From: Gemmobacter denitrificans | GTDB taxonomy: Bacteria > Pseudomonadota > Alphaproteobacteria > Rhodobacterales > Rhodobacteraceae | Assembly (NCBI RefSeq): GCF_036964905.1 | Contig: NZ_JBALHR010000003.1 | Location: 421,966 to 485,965 of the forward strand | DNA length: 64,000 nucleotides | Reading direction: 5' to 3' | Shown here: piece after piece, positions 34,043-42,889 of the stretch | Numbering within the stretch: the first letter of the stretch is position 1 | How the letters are laid out: each line of letters starts with the position of its first letter | Made by a program: the position numbers and the translations under genes | Notes under the pieces: model-generated | Databases searched by the model: none | The model's input: only the letters and a program-made list of their open reading frames with translations | What the model was told of the DNA's origin: nothing

Positions 34043-35422
34043 ATGACATTGACCGACCGCCTGCTTTCCTTTGTGTTCGGGCCGCCCCCGGTCGCTGCGG
34101 TGCCACACAGTGCCGCCGAGGCGCTGGACCGGGACCGGACCTCATCCGAATTGCTGGTCTGCCTGGCCCAATTGGGGGCCATCGCGCTGTTCGGCACCTT
34201 TTACGCCTTCGCCCCCAAGGCCTTTCCGCCGGATGTACCGTTCGAACCGGTGCCGGTTGCGCTTGGCTTCTATACCATCTTCACCCTGATCCGGCTGGTC
34301 ATGGTGCTGCGGGGCTATCTGCCCAACTGGTTGCTGGGCCTGTCGGTGGTGGTGGATATTTCGCTGCTGATGCTGACGATCTGGTCGTTTCACCTGCAAT
34401 ACCAATCACCGCCGACGGTCTATCTGAAGGCGCCCACGCTGCTCTACGCCTTCATCCTGATCGCCCTGCGCATGCTGCGGGCCGAACCGGGCTGGATCCT
34501 GTTTGCCGGGGGCTGCACGCTGGTGGGCTGGACGGCGCTGGTCGGCTATGCGGTGATGATGACGGACAAGATGAACGTCACGCGCGATTTCGCGGTCTGG
34601 GCCACATCGGATGCGCTGCTTCTGGGGGCCGAGATTGACCGGGCCATGGCCTTCACCATCTTTACGGCAATCCTGGCTGTCGCGGCAGTGCGGTCGCGTC
34701 GGCTGCTGGTGCGCGCGGTGACCGAGGCCCATGCGGCCGCCGAACTTTCGCGCTTCTTCGCCCCCGAAATCGCCACGGGCATCCGCGAGACAATAAACAG
34801 TCTGAAACCGGGCGATGCCACCCTGCGGGAGGCGGGGGTGATGATGGTTGATCTGCGTGGCTTCACCCGCCTGTCCGAAGGCCTTCCGGCCGAGGCGGTT
34901 CTGGGGCTGATCGAGGAATATCAGGCCTGTGTGGTGCCCGCGATCCGGCAGGCGGGCGGTTCCATCGACAAATATCTGGGCGATGGCATCCTTGCGACCT
35001 TTGGAGCCGCGCGGGAAAGCGCCACCTTTGCCGCCGATGCGCTGCGGGCGCAGATGGCCGTGCAGGCTGCTGCTGCCGCATGGTCGGCGGATCGTCTGTC
35101 CCGGGGCCTGACCCCCGTTGCGGTGGGAACGGCGGTGGCGACCGGGCAGATGTTGTGTGGTGTGGTCGGGGTCGAGGATCGGCTGGAATGGACCGTGATC
35201 GGCGATCCGGTCAATCTGGCCGCCAAGCTGGAAAAGCACTGCAAGACCCGCGGCGTTGCCGCTCTTGCCACGCGTGAGGCGCTGGAGTTGTCACGCCATC
35301 AGGGGTTCGACCCCGAAGGCGCGCAGGTCTTCAGCCATGAAATCGTGGAAGGTGTCGGCCATCCGGTCGATCTTGTCGCCCTGCCGCCACCCGCCCCTAT
35401 TCAGGAAGGGCCATCCCGATGA
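34043..35422 (+). CDS. Membrane class III adenylate cyclase
   Basis: This 459-residue protein has six predicted membrane helices (about 36-57, 72-90, 96-116, 132-146, 150-173, 201-217), a short helical linker (RFFAPEIATGIRE) and a class III cyclase domain (265-445). Metal aspartates are D270 (MMVDLRGF) and D314 (DKYLGDGI). K310 and T384 occupy the positions that give ATP preference in bacterial enzymes. N391 stabilises the transition state, but the usual arginine four residues later is K395. It should make cAMP in response to a membrane signal. The three genes after it (pseudo-ABC, cAMP-binding protein, MBL hydrolase) follow on the same strand with short gaps. Confidence 0.92.
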   Translation: MTLTDRLLSFVFGPPPVAAVPHSAAEALDRDRTSSELLVCLAQLGAIALFGTFYAFAPKAFPPDVPFEPVPVALGFYTIFTLIRLVMVLRGYLPNWLLGLSVVVDISLLMLTIWSFHLQYQSPPTVYLKAPTLLYAFILIALRMLRAEPGWILFAGGCTLVGWTALVGYAVMMTDKMNVTRDFAVWATSDALLLGAEIDRAMAFTIFTAILAVAAVRSRRLLVRAVTEAHAAAELSRFFAPEIATGIRETINSLKPGDATLREAGVMMVDLRGFTRLSEGLPAEAVLGLIEEYQACVVPAIRQAGGSIDKYLGDGILATFGAARESATFAADALRAQMAVQAAAAAWSADRLSRGLTPVAVGTAVATGQMLCGVVGVEDRLEWTVIGDPVNLAAKLEKHCKTRGVAALATREALELSRHQGFDPEGAQVFSHEIVEGVGHPVDLVALPPPAPIQEGPSR

Positions 35423-35482
35423 TGGCTCGAACCCTTCCCAAAGTCCAACCCAGCCGGCCCAGTGCCGGAAAGGCACGGCCCT

Positions 35483-38143
35483 ATGCTTGACGATAGTCTG
35501 ACGCGATACATCTGGCGCAACACAAAGGCGCAGCAGGGGTGGGTCCTGCTGATCGTCGCGCTGTCGATGATCCCCTATTACCTGTCCTTCAATCTGCCCA
35601 AGACCATCGTCAACGGCCCGATTCAAGGGGCCGGGTTTGAAACGGAAACCGCCACCCAGACGGTGCTGCGCATCGCGATGCCGTGGTCCGGCGGCGAAGA
35701 ACTGGTGCTGTTTCCGGGCATGGACCTGAACCGGCTGCAATCGCTCATGGCGCTTAGCGCAGTCTTCCTGCTGCTGGTGATCGTGAACGGGCTCTTCAAG
35801 TTCTATATCAACACCTACAAGGGGCGGCTGGGCGAGTTCTTGCTGCAAAGGCTGCGGTTCACGCTGGTCGATTACGTGCTGCGCTTTCCGCCGCATACCT
35901 TCAAGCGCCTGAAAGGCGCCGAGGTTGCCAGCATGGTGAAGGACGAGGTGGAGCCGCTGGGCGGCTTTGCCGGGGATGCCTTTGTGTCGCCCGCCTTGCT
36001 GGGCGGGCAGGCGCTGACCGCGCTGGTGTTCATCTTCGTCCAGAGCATCCCGCTCGGGCTTATCACGGCGTCGCTTGTGGCAGTGCAGGTCTTCATCATT
36101 CCGCGGATGCGGCGGCGGCTGCTGGTGCTGGGGCGGGAACGGCAGTTGACGGCCCGGCAACTGGCAGGCCGCATCGGCGAAATTGTCGAAGGCATCGGCA
36201 CCATCCACGCCTATGACACCTCGAATTACGAACGCCATGATGTGATGGGGCGGCTTGACCGTATCTTCACCATCCGCTTCGACATCTATCGCTGGAAGTT
36301 TCTGGTAAAGTTCATCAACAATTTCCTGTCTTCGCTGACACCTTTCCTGTTCTACAGTGTCGGCGGCTATCTGGCCCTGACCGGGCGGCTGGATATCGGT
36401 CAGCTGGTGGCGGTGATCGGTGCCTATCGCGATCTGCCCGGCCCGCTGAAAGAGCTGATCGACTGGGATCAGAACCGGCAGGATGTCGAGGTGAAGTATC
36501 AGCAGGTCGTGTCGCAATTCGCGGTCGATGGCATGTTGACCCCCGATATTCAGGCCCCGATCGCCGATCCGCCCGCCCCGCTGGGCCAGCCGATTGCCGC
36601 CGTCAATCTGGGTCTGACCGATGACAGCGGCGGTGCGATGCTGGAGCGGGTGAACCTGGCCCTGCAGCCCGGTGACGAAATGGCTGTGGTGGGGGCGACC
36701 GGGTCGGGGGGCGATGTGCTGGCCGAAATCTTCGCCCGGCAAACCTGGCCCACCAGTGGCAAAGTGTCGGTGGGCCCCGACAATCTGCTGACTTTGCCCG
36801 AATCCGCGACAGGCCGTGCCATCAGCTATGCCGCGACGGACGGGTATTTCTTTGCGGGCAGTCTGCTCGACAATCTGCTGTACGGGTTGAAGAATGTCTC
36901 GCGTCCCGATGCAGCGGCCTGTCTGCCTGATGACCCAGACGCCGCCTGGATCGACTATGCCGCCCTTGGCGTAGAGGGACGTGCCGGGCTGATGGCGCGC
37001 GCGCTTGAGGTGCTGACATGCGTGCAGCTGGTGGGAGATATCGAGGATCTGGGGCTGCGGTCCACCATCTCGCCGCAGCACCATCCCGCGCTTGCGGCAA
37101 ACCTGCTGCGCATCCGCAGCGAATTGCGGCGCGTGTTGCAAGATCGCGATCTGGCCGGGCTGGTGGTTCCGTTTGAACCGGGCAGCTACAACCCCGAGGC
37201 CACGCTGCTGGAAAACCTGTTGTTCGGCCATGCCAACCGGGCCGAATTCATGCCTGATGCGCTGGCCCGCAATGCCGATTTCCTGGGCTTCCTGCAAAAG
37301 CATGGTCTGCATGACGCGCTCAGCGCGATGGGCGTGGAAATTGCCCGCAACGTGATCAGCCTGTTTGCCGATCTTCCGCCAGACCATCCGTTCTTCCGCC
37401 AACTGACCTATCTGCAGGCGGATGACTTGCCAGCCTATCAGCTGTTGCTGGCAAAGTTCGATCACCCGGAAAAGAAGATGGTGCAGGAAGATCACGCCAT
37501 GATGATCCGGCTGGCCTTCGCCTATGTCGAACCGCGCGACCGTTTCGGTCTGCTGGACCGTGCGATGATGCAGCGCATCGTCGATGTGCGTCAGGTGCTG
37601 CATGCCGAAATGCCGCCCGAACCCCGCGCCGCGATCGAGTTGTATGATCCGGCGTCCTATATGGCTTCGGCCACGTTGATGGATAACATGCTGTTTGGCC
37701 GGATCAGTCGGAAATACCGCGATGGGGCCGCACAGATCCGGCAGATCCTGTCCGAGCTTCTGGAACGGGAAGCGCTTCTGGATCAGATCCGGCTGGTTGG
37801 TTTGGGCTATGATGTGGGCAATGGCGGCAAGCGGTTGACCCAGGCCCAGCGGCAGAAGCTGGCGCTGGCACGCGCGCTGATCCGCCCGTCCGAGGTGTTT
37901 GTCTTCAACCGTCCGCTCAGTCTGCTGGATGGGCGCAGCCAGGAACGGATCGTGCAGAACATCCTCGAATCCCTGCGCAAGCGCGCCCGGCGTCCGGCGG
38001 TGCTTTGGGTGCTGTCCAACCCGGGATTGGCGCGACATTTCGAAAAGGTGGCACTTTTCCATGCCGGAACCCTTGTAGAAACGGGTACCGCAGAGGAACT
38101 TTCCGAAAAGAATGGTATCTTCAGGGAAATGGTCGCGGCATAA
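35483..38143 (+). CDS. ABC-exporter-like protein with degenerate, expanded nucleotide-binding domain
   Basis: This 886-residue protein begins with an ABC type-1 exporter membrane domain (about 20-345; helices near 20-36, 88-108, 170-205, 275-312). The nucleotide-binding domain is degenerate. The Walker A position reads GATGSGGDVL (404-413) with no lysine. The signature is KRLTQAQRQKLALARAL (783-799). The Walker B region is VFVFNRPLSLLD (805-816), with the DE pair lost. The H-loop histidine is N846 (WVLSNPGLA). About 300 extra residues separate Walker A and signature, and a segment like the one after the Q-loop occurs three times: FFAGSLLDNLLYG (456-468), NPEATLLENLLFG (570-582), MASATLMDNMLFG (727-739). 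ATP hydrolysis is doubtful. The start at 35483 is placed by GGAAAGG at 35467-35473. Confidence 0.88.
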   Translation: MLDDSLTRYIWRNTKAQQGWVLLIVALSMIPYYLSFNLPKTIVNGPIQGAGFETETATQTVLRIAMPWSGGEELVLFPGMDLNRLQSLMALSAVFLLLVIVNGLFKFYINTYKGRLGEFLLQRLRFTLVDYVLRFPPHTFKRLKGAEVASMVKDEVEPLGGFAGDAFVSPALLGGQALTALVFIFVQSIPLGLITASLVAVQVFIIPRMRRRLLVLGRERQLTARQLAGRIGEIVEGIGTIHAYDTSNYERHDVMGRLDRIFTIRFDIYRWKFLVKFINNFLSSLTPFLFYSVGGYLALTGRLDIGQLVAVIGAYRDLPGPLKELIDWDQNRQDVEVKYQQVVSQFAVDGMLTPDIQAPIADPPAPLGQPIAAVNLGLTDDSGGAMLERVNLALQPGDEMAVVGATGSGGDVLAEIFARQTWPTSGKVSVGPDNLLTLPESATGRAISYAATDGYFFAGSLLDNLLYGLKNVSRPDAAACLPDDPDAAWIDYAALGVEGRAGLMARALEVLTCVQLVGDIEDLGLRSTISPQHHPALAANLLRIRSELRRVLQDRDLAGLVVPFEPGSYNPEATLLENLLFGHANRAEFMPDALARNADFLGFLQKHGLHDALSAMGVEIARNVISLFADLPPDHPFFRQLTYLQADDLPAYQLLLAKFDHPEKKMVQEDHAMMIRLAFAYVEPRDRFGLLDRAMMQRIVDVRQVLHAEMPPEPRAAIELYDPASYMASATLMDNMLFGRISRKYRDGAAQIRQILSELLEREALLDQIRLVGLGYDVGNGGKRLTQAQRQKLALARALIRPSEVFVFNRPLSLLDGRSQERIVQNILESLRKRARRPAVLWVLSNPGLARHFEKVALFHAGTLVETGTAEELSEKNGIFREMVAA

Positions 38144-38179
38144 TCACGCCAGGATGCAAAACCCGAGGAGACGCCTGAC

Positions 38180-38659
38180 ATGTCAGACGAGGCCCCACAG
38201 ATGCTGCTGAACGACGAGGTCCGGTGTTTGCGCCAGGTGCCGATGTTCGCGGGCGTCGCTGCCTCGCGGCTCAAGCTTCTGGCTTTTGCATCGGAACGGG
38301 TTGCCTATCGCAAGGGCGAGACCCTGTTCCGGCAGGGCGAACCGGGTGATGCGGCCTATCTTGTGCTGGAAGGCACTGCCGATGTGCTGATCGAAACCGA
38401 AAGCGGCCAGGTGAAAGTGTCCGAAGTCGTGCGCAACGGCATCGTGGGGGAAATCGCCATCCTGTGCGATGTCGCCCGGACGGCAACCGTGCGCGCCGGT
38501 TCGGATCTGGAAGCCCTGCGCATCGACAAGGATGACTTCCTGCGCCTGCTGCATGATTTTCCTGATGTGACGCGGGAAGTGGTACAGGTGCTGGCCAGCC
38601 GGCTCAGCCATACCACCGCCGAACTGGCCAGTGCCCACAGGGCAGCAAGGGCCAGCTGA
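38180..38659 (+). CDS. Stand-alone cyclic nucleotide-binding domain protein
   Basis: This 159-residue protein is a single Crp/PKA-type cNMP-binding beta barrel with no DNA-binding domain. The phosphate-binding cassette is intact: GIVGEIAILCDVARTATVRA (about 91-110), with the Gly-Glu pair and the Arg-Thr pair that hold the cyclic phosphate and ribose. The protein should therefore bind cAMP. It starts 37 bases after the pseudo-ABC gene with a GAGGAG ribosome site, and its stop overlaps the next start by one base. With a cyclase two genes upstream, a local cAMP-sensing partner is a reasonable inference. Confidence 0.92.
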   Translation: MSDEAPQMLLNDEVRCLRQVPMFAGVAASRLKLLAFASERVAYRKGETLFRQGEPGDAAYLVLEGTADVLIETESGQVKVSEVVRNGIVGEIAILCDVARTATVRAGSDLEALRIDKDDFLRLLHDFPDVTREVVQVLASRLSHTTAELASAHRAARAS

Positions 38660-39522
38660 TGCGACAGCCCGAAAACGGGGCGGGTCCGGCGGAGCCGGAG
38701 GCCGGGCTGGCGGTCACCCTTTGGGGCACGCGCGGAAGTCTGCCCCGGTCCGGGACCGGGTTCACCGAATTTGGCGGCGATACGATGTGCGTCGAATTGC
38801 GGTTCGGCGATCAGGTTGTGCTGGTCGATGCCGGTTCGGGCATCGCGCCTGCGGGCAAGGCGCTGCGCAATGCGGGCCAGACCCAGATCGACCTGTTCTT
38901 CACCCATTCGCATTACGATCACATGATGGGCCTGCCATTCTTTGCGCCCTTCTATGATCCTGCGGCGCAGGTGCGGTTGTGGTCGGGGCATCTGCATGGC
39001 CAGATGACCACGCAGGACATGCTCTGCGGTTTCATGCGCAAACCCTATTTTCCAGTCGGGCCCGAGGTGTTCAAGGCCCGGATCGAAACGCGGGATTTCT
39101 GCCCCGGCGATGTGCTGGCCGGGCCGGCAGGGATGACGGTGCGCACAGGATGGCTCAACCATCCCGACGGGGCTGTGGGCTATCGGTTCGAAATCGGGGG
39201 GCGTTCCGTCGCCATCCTGTTCGATACCGAACACGAACCCGGCCAGATGGACCCGACCGTTCTGGATCTGATGCAGGGTGTCGATCTCGCGCTTTATGAC
39301 GCGGCCTTCACCGAGGATGAGTTCGAAACCTATCGCAATTTCGGTCATTCCACATGGGAACACGCGGTGATGCTGGCCCAACAGGCCGGGGTGAAGCGTC
39401 TGGGTCTTGTGCATCACGCCCTCTATCGCCCCGATGCCGAGTTGGTGGAAATTGACGCGAAGGCGCAAGACCTGTTCCCCGGGGCCTTTTGTGGCCGCGA
39501 TCGGCAGACCATCCTTCTGTAA
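38659..39522 (+). CDS. MBL-fold metallo-hydrolase
   Basis: This 287-residue enzyme has the metallo-beta-lactamase core: VLVDAGSGI (metal-site aspartate strand), FTHSHYDHMMGLPFF (HxHxDH), a later NHPDGAVGYRFE histidine, FDTEHEPG and VHHALYRPD. The WGTRGSLPRSG start followed by FGGDTMCVELRF places it near the RNase Z/PhnP phosphodiesterase branch. Its place in a cAMP gene set makes a cyclic nucleotide phosphodiesterase role attractive, but this is inference only. It overlaps the cNMP-binding gene by one base (TGATG). Confidence 0.9.
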   Translation: MRQPENGAGPAEPEAGLAVTLWGTRGSLPRSGTGFTEFGGDTMCVELRFGDQVVLVDAGSGIAPAGKALRNAGQTQIDLFFTHSHYDHMMGLPFFAPFYDPAAQVRLWSGHLHGQMTTQDMLCGFMRKPYFPVGPEVFKARIETRDFCPGDVLAGPAGMTVRTGWLNHPDGAVGYRFEIGGRSVAILFDTEHEPGQMDPTVLDLMQGVDLALYDAAFTEDEFETYRNFGHSTWEHAVMLAQQAGVKRLGLVHHALYRPDAELVEIDAKAQDLFPGAFCGRDRQTILL

Positions 39523-40248
39523 TCAGGGCAGCAGATCGGGAAGGGCGCGCCAATGGCAGGCCGGATGGCCGCATGTGACCGACAGCAGCGCCGACAGGCT
39601 TTGCCATGCGGCTTCATCATGCACCAGATGATGGCTCAGCACGCCCAAAGGGCCTGAAATCGGCTGCGCCAGCAACCCGTCCAGTTCGGCCAGCATGTCG
39701 GCGGGCGGGCGACCCTTTGTCAGGCCGCGCCAGGCCATGACGTCGAGATGGGTGTTGATGACCGGCAGTGCCGCGGGTTTGGGCGGGCCATAGACCGATA
39801 GCGCCCGAAATCCTAGGCCGGGCAGATACGGCACCAGGTCGGGGCTGATCCGGTTCCAGGGCGGCACAAGGACTGGCACAAACCTTGGGCCATGCTGCGC
39901 GGCCAGCCGGGCAAGCCCCCGGCCCAGATCGTCCAGTATCTGTGCCACAGGCCGGTGCGCCCCCAGTTCCTGCTTCTTCTCGTCGGGGGGGGCGTGGTTT
40001 GCATGATCCCAGCCATGCACGGCCACCGCAATATCCTGCGCTTGGGCCAGCCTGTCAGCCAGCGCCTGCCCGGCATGGGCGGGGATGGCCGCGATGGTTA
40101 GCGGAACGCCATGTTGCCCGGCAAGTGCAAGCAGCCGGTCCAGCGCCGGACCCGGGGCAATGGCATCGTCATCGCGCCACCAGAGATCGATCTGTCGGCC
40201 CTGCCGGGCCAGATCATCCAGCCTTGCCTTCAAGCCCTCTGGTGTCAT
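39523..40248 (-). CDS. Polysaccharide deacetylase family protein (NodB-like)
   Basis: This 241-residue protein has a polysaccharide-deacetylase-like barrel. It shows WWRDDDAIAPGP (metal aspartates) near residue 24, AAIPAHAG, then VHGWDHANHAPPDEKK with two histidines of the metal site, and VLVPPWNRISPDLV as the substrate groove. It probably removes acetyl groups from a surface glycan, but export is unclear as there is no signal peptide. The start overlaps the stop of the upstream glycosyltransferase by ATGA. The stop directly abuts the MBL-hydrolase stop on the other strand. Confidence 0.85.
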   Translation of the reverse strand: MTPEGLKARLDDLARQGRQIDLWWRDDDAIAPGPALDRLLALAGQHGVPLTIAAIPAHAGQALADRLAQAQDIAVAVHGWDHANHAPPDEKKQELGAHRPVAQILDDLGRGLARLAAQHGPRFVPVLVPPWNRISPDLVPYLPGLGFRALSVYGPPKPAALPVINTHLDVMAWRGLTKGRPPADMLAELDGLLAQPISGPLGVLSHHLVHDEAAWQSLSALLSVTCGHPACHWRALPDLLP

Positions 40249-41357
40249 GTCCTGCCCTCCATCACGTCGCGCAGCAGGGTGCCCAGCCGTTCCGCCGCTG
40301 CATCAAGGGAATGTCGCGCCAGTACTGCCTGCCGTGCCGCGCGCCCGGCGGCTGCCGCAGTGGCCGGATCGGACAAAAGCGATGCCACCGTTCGTGCCAG
40401 CCCCGCCACATCCCCTTCAGGGACCAGTTGGCCCCCAGCATCGGGATGCACCACTTCGGGCACGCCTGCAACTTGCCAGGCCACGACAGGCAGGCCCGCC
40501 GCCTGCGCTTCCAGATAGGCCAGCCCATAGGCCTCGCCGCAGCCGGGCCAAAGATAGAGCGTGCCACTGGCCAACAACTGCGCCACGCCTTCGGGGGGCA
40601 ATGCCCCCAGCCAGTGGATGCGGTCTTGCGGCAAATCGGCAAACAGCGCCTGAACCGCTGCCCGGGCCGGGCCGTCGCCCGCCGCGCTGAACCGCCAATC
40701 GGTGCCAGCAGGCAGGCCGCGCAGGGCTGCCGCGATGGCGGCGTAACTGGCCAACTTGTCGCCCGGGCGCATCATCGCAATAGTCACGATATGGCCGGTG
40801 TCTGGCCGGGGCGCGACCCGGGCAAGTGGTTCGATGTCGATGAAGGGGGCCAGCCGGGCCAGTCGTGGCTGGTCAAGCATGGCACCAAGACCTGCCGCAT
40901 CGCGAGCCGTCAGGCACAGGTTCAGCGCGGCTCTTTGCAATTCGGCCTGCACCCCGGCCTGCGTTTCTGCCCAGATCCCCTGATTGCGCCGGCGCGACAG
41001 CGATGCCTCGCAGGTGACATAGGGCAGGCTGAACCGCCGGGAAAGCGTGGGGCCGATCAGATCGGGCGATTTGTAATAGGGGTGATAGCAGAACCAGAGA
41101 TCGGGCGGGATGTCGCCCCAGCTTGCCGCGATCCGCGCCTGTTCTGCCTCTGCTGCCTGCCGAAGCGCCGCCAGCGCTGCGCTGTCATCGGGATCGCCAA
41201 GATAGGCGCGCAGGCCGGACACAAGGGTGACCTCGAACCCTGCCATCGCCAGCGCCCGCATCAGCAACCGCGCCATCAGCCGGTCGCCCGACGGCACCGG
41301 ATGATCGGGCGATTTCAGCGGCGCATAAAAGGCGATGCGCGGCGGGTTCTGTGTCAT
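40245..41357 (-). CDS. Glycosyltransferase, GT4 family
   Basis: This 370-residue GT-B enzyme has the N-terminal acceptor domain (RIAFYAPLKSPDHPVPSGDR, then LMARLLMRALAMAGFEVTLVSG) and a C-terminal donor domain with the GT4 motif: YLWPGCGEAYGLAYLEAQAAGLP and VVAWQVAGVPEVV, including the E-x7-E pattern. It transfers a sugar from a nucleotide-sugar donor to a glycan or lipid carrier. The start at 41357 was chosen since upstream residues lack homology. It is coupled to the deacetylase gene, suggesting both act on one glycan. Confidence 0.92.
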   Translation of the reverse strand: MTQNPPRIAFYAPLKSPDHPVPSGDRLMARLLMRALAMAGFEVTLVSGLRAYLGDPDDSAALAALRQAAEAEQARIAASWGDIPPDLWFCYHPYYKSPDLIGPTLSRRFSLPYVTCEASLSRRRNQGIWAETQAGVQAELQRAALNLCLTARDAAGLGAMLDQPRLARLAPFIDIEPLARVAPRPDTGHIVTIAMMRPGDKLASYAAIAAALRGLPAGTDWRFSAAGDGPARAAVQALFADLPQDRIHWLGALPPEGVAQLLASGTLYLWPGCGEAYGLAYLEAQAAGLPVVAWQVAGVPEVVHPDAGGQLVPEGDVAGLARTVASLLSDPATAAAAGRAARQAVLARHSLDAAAERLGTLLRDVMEGRT

Positions 41358-41534
41358 CTGTCGGGTCCATCCGGCCTGTCGGAGATACAGGTTAGCCGAA
41401 TGACCGCCGCGAACCAACCGCTCCCGGCACGCGGTCACACGGGGGTGACTGTGCGGCGATGTTTGGCGCCGCTGCCTTGACAAGGCAGGGGGCTAGAGCA
41501 CAGGTGAAGGCGCGGCACAACAAGGCGGGATCGC

Positions 41535-42854
41535 ATGGCACTTCTGGACAGGATCGGCGCGCGGGACGCGAAAGTGGCGGTGCTTGGGCTGGGCTATGTC
41601 GGGCTGCCGCTGGCGGTGACCTGCGGCAAGGCGGGCTTTGCCGTGCTGGGCTTTGACATCGACCCGACCAAGATCGTGCAGATCGACGCCGGGCGCAGCT
41701 ATATCGAAGCGGTGTCGGATGCCGACTTGCAGGCGCTGACCGGCAGCGGCCATCTGTCGGCGACCACCGATTTCACCCGTCTGGGCGCGTGCGATGTGAT
41801 CGTGATCTGCGTGCCCACGCCGCTGACCCGGCACCGCGAACCTGATCTGAGCTTCATCACCCGCACCTGCGACCAGATCGCCGCCTGCCTGCGTCCGGGG
41901 CAACTGGTTGTGCTGGAAAGCACGACCTATCCGGGCACCACCACCGGCCCGGTAAAGGCGATCCTTGAATCGGGCGGGTTGCGGTCGGGCCAGGATTTCT
42001 TCCTTGGCTTTTCGCCTGAACGCGAAGACCCGGGCAACCGCGCCTTCACCACAGCCACGATCCCCAAGGTGGTGGCAGGCGACGGGGCGCAGGCGCAGGC
42101 GCTGGTCGAGGCGTTTTATGGCGCGGTGTTCGAACGTATCGTGCCCGTATCCTCGCCTTCGGCGGCCGAGGCGGTGAAGATCACCGAAAACGTGTTCCGT
42201 GCGGTGAATATCGCGCTGGTGAACGAATTGAAGGTGATCTACGACGCCATGGGCATCGACATCTGGGAAGTGATCGAGGCCGCAAAGACCAAGCCCTTCG
42301 GCTATATGCCCTTCTATCCGGGGCCCGGTCTGGGCGGGCATTGCATCCCGATTGATCCCTATTATCTGACGTGGAAATCCCGCGAATATGATCTGACAAC
42401 CCGCTTCATCGAACTGGCGGGCGAGATCAATTCCGCGATGCCGCGCCATGTGATCGGCCGTCTGGCCGAAGCGCTGGATCAGCGGCTGGGGCGTGCGCTC
42501 AGCCGGTCGCGGGTTCTGGTGATCGGGCTGGCCTACAAGAAAAACGTGCCCGATATTCGCGAAAGCCCGTCGCTGAAGCTGATCGAGCTGATCGGGGAAC
42601 GCGGTGGGGTGGCGGAATATCACGATCCCTATGTACCCGCGATTCCGCGCACCCGTGCCTATGGGCCGCTGACCGGGCAGGCCTCGGTGCCGCTGGAGCG
42701 TGACATCATCGCGGGCTTTGATGCCGTGCTGATTTCCACTGATCATGATGGCATCGACTATGCGGCGATTGCTGAAGCCGCGTCGCTGATCATTGATACC
42801 CGCAATGTCTTTGGCAGGCTGGGTCTGCCGATGGACAAGGTGGTCAAGGCCTGA
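41535..42854 (+). CDS. Nucleotide-sugar dehydrogenase (UDP-HexNAc 6-dehydrogenase type)
   Basis: This 439-residue enzyme oxidises the C6 hydroxyl of a UDP-sugar to a uronic acid with two NAD. The Rossmann motif is VAVLGLGYVGLPLA (13-26). The catalytic cysteine lies in PGLGGHCIPIDPYYLTWKS (~268). The C-terminal binding domain contains VLVIGLAYKKNVPDIRESPS. The NITENVFRAVN-like segment here reads KITENVFRAVNIALVNELK, typical of the WbpA/WecC group acting on N-acetylated sugars. It supplies precursor for a surface polysaccharide, agreeing with the neighbouring glycosyltransferase genes. Confidence 0.94.
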   Translation: MALLDRIGARDAKVAVLGLGYVGLPLAVTCGKAGFAVLGFDIDPTKIVQIDAGRSYIEAVSDADLQALTGSGHLSATTDFTRLGACDVIVICVPTPLTRHREPDLSFITRTCDQIAACLRPGQLVVLESTTYPGTTTGPVKAILESGGLRSGQDFFLGFSPEREDPGNRAFTTATIPKVVAGDGAQAQALVEAFYGAVFERIVPVSSPSAAEAVKITENVFRAVNIALVNELKVIYDAMGIDIWEVIEAAKTKPFGYMPFYPGPGLGGHCIPIDPYYLTWKSREYDLTTRFIELAGEINSAMPRHVIGRLAEALDQRLGRALSRSRVLVIGLAYKKNVPDIRESPSLKLIELIGERGGVAEYHDPYVPAIPRTRAYGPLTGQASVPLERDIIAGFDAVLISTDHDGIDYAAIAEAASLIIDTRNVFGRLGLPMDKVVKA

Positions 42855-42889
42855 TTGCGCCGGATGATCGCCAACGGAAAGGACAAGGC

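Noticed and set aside
35291..38062. 923-codon reverse-strand open frame across the pseudo-ABC gene
   Set aside because: Residue content is His/Gln/Arg-rich without motifs, and the forward frame has a recognisable exporter membrane domain.
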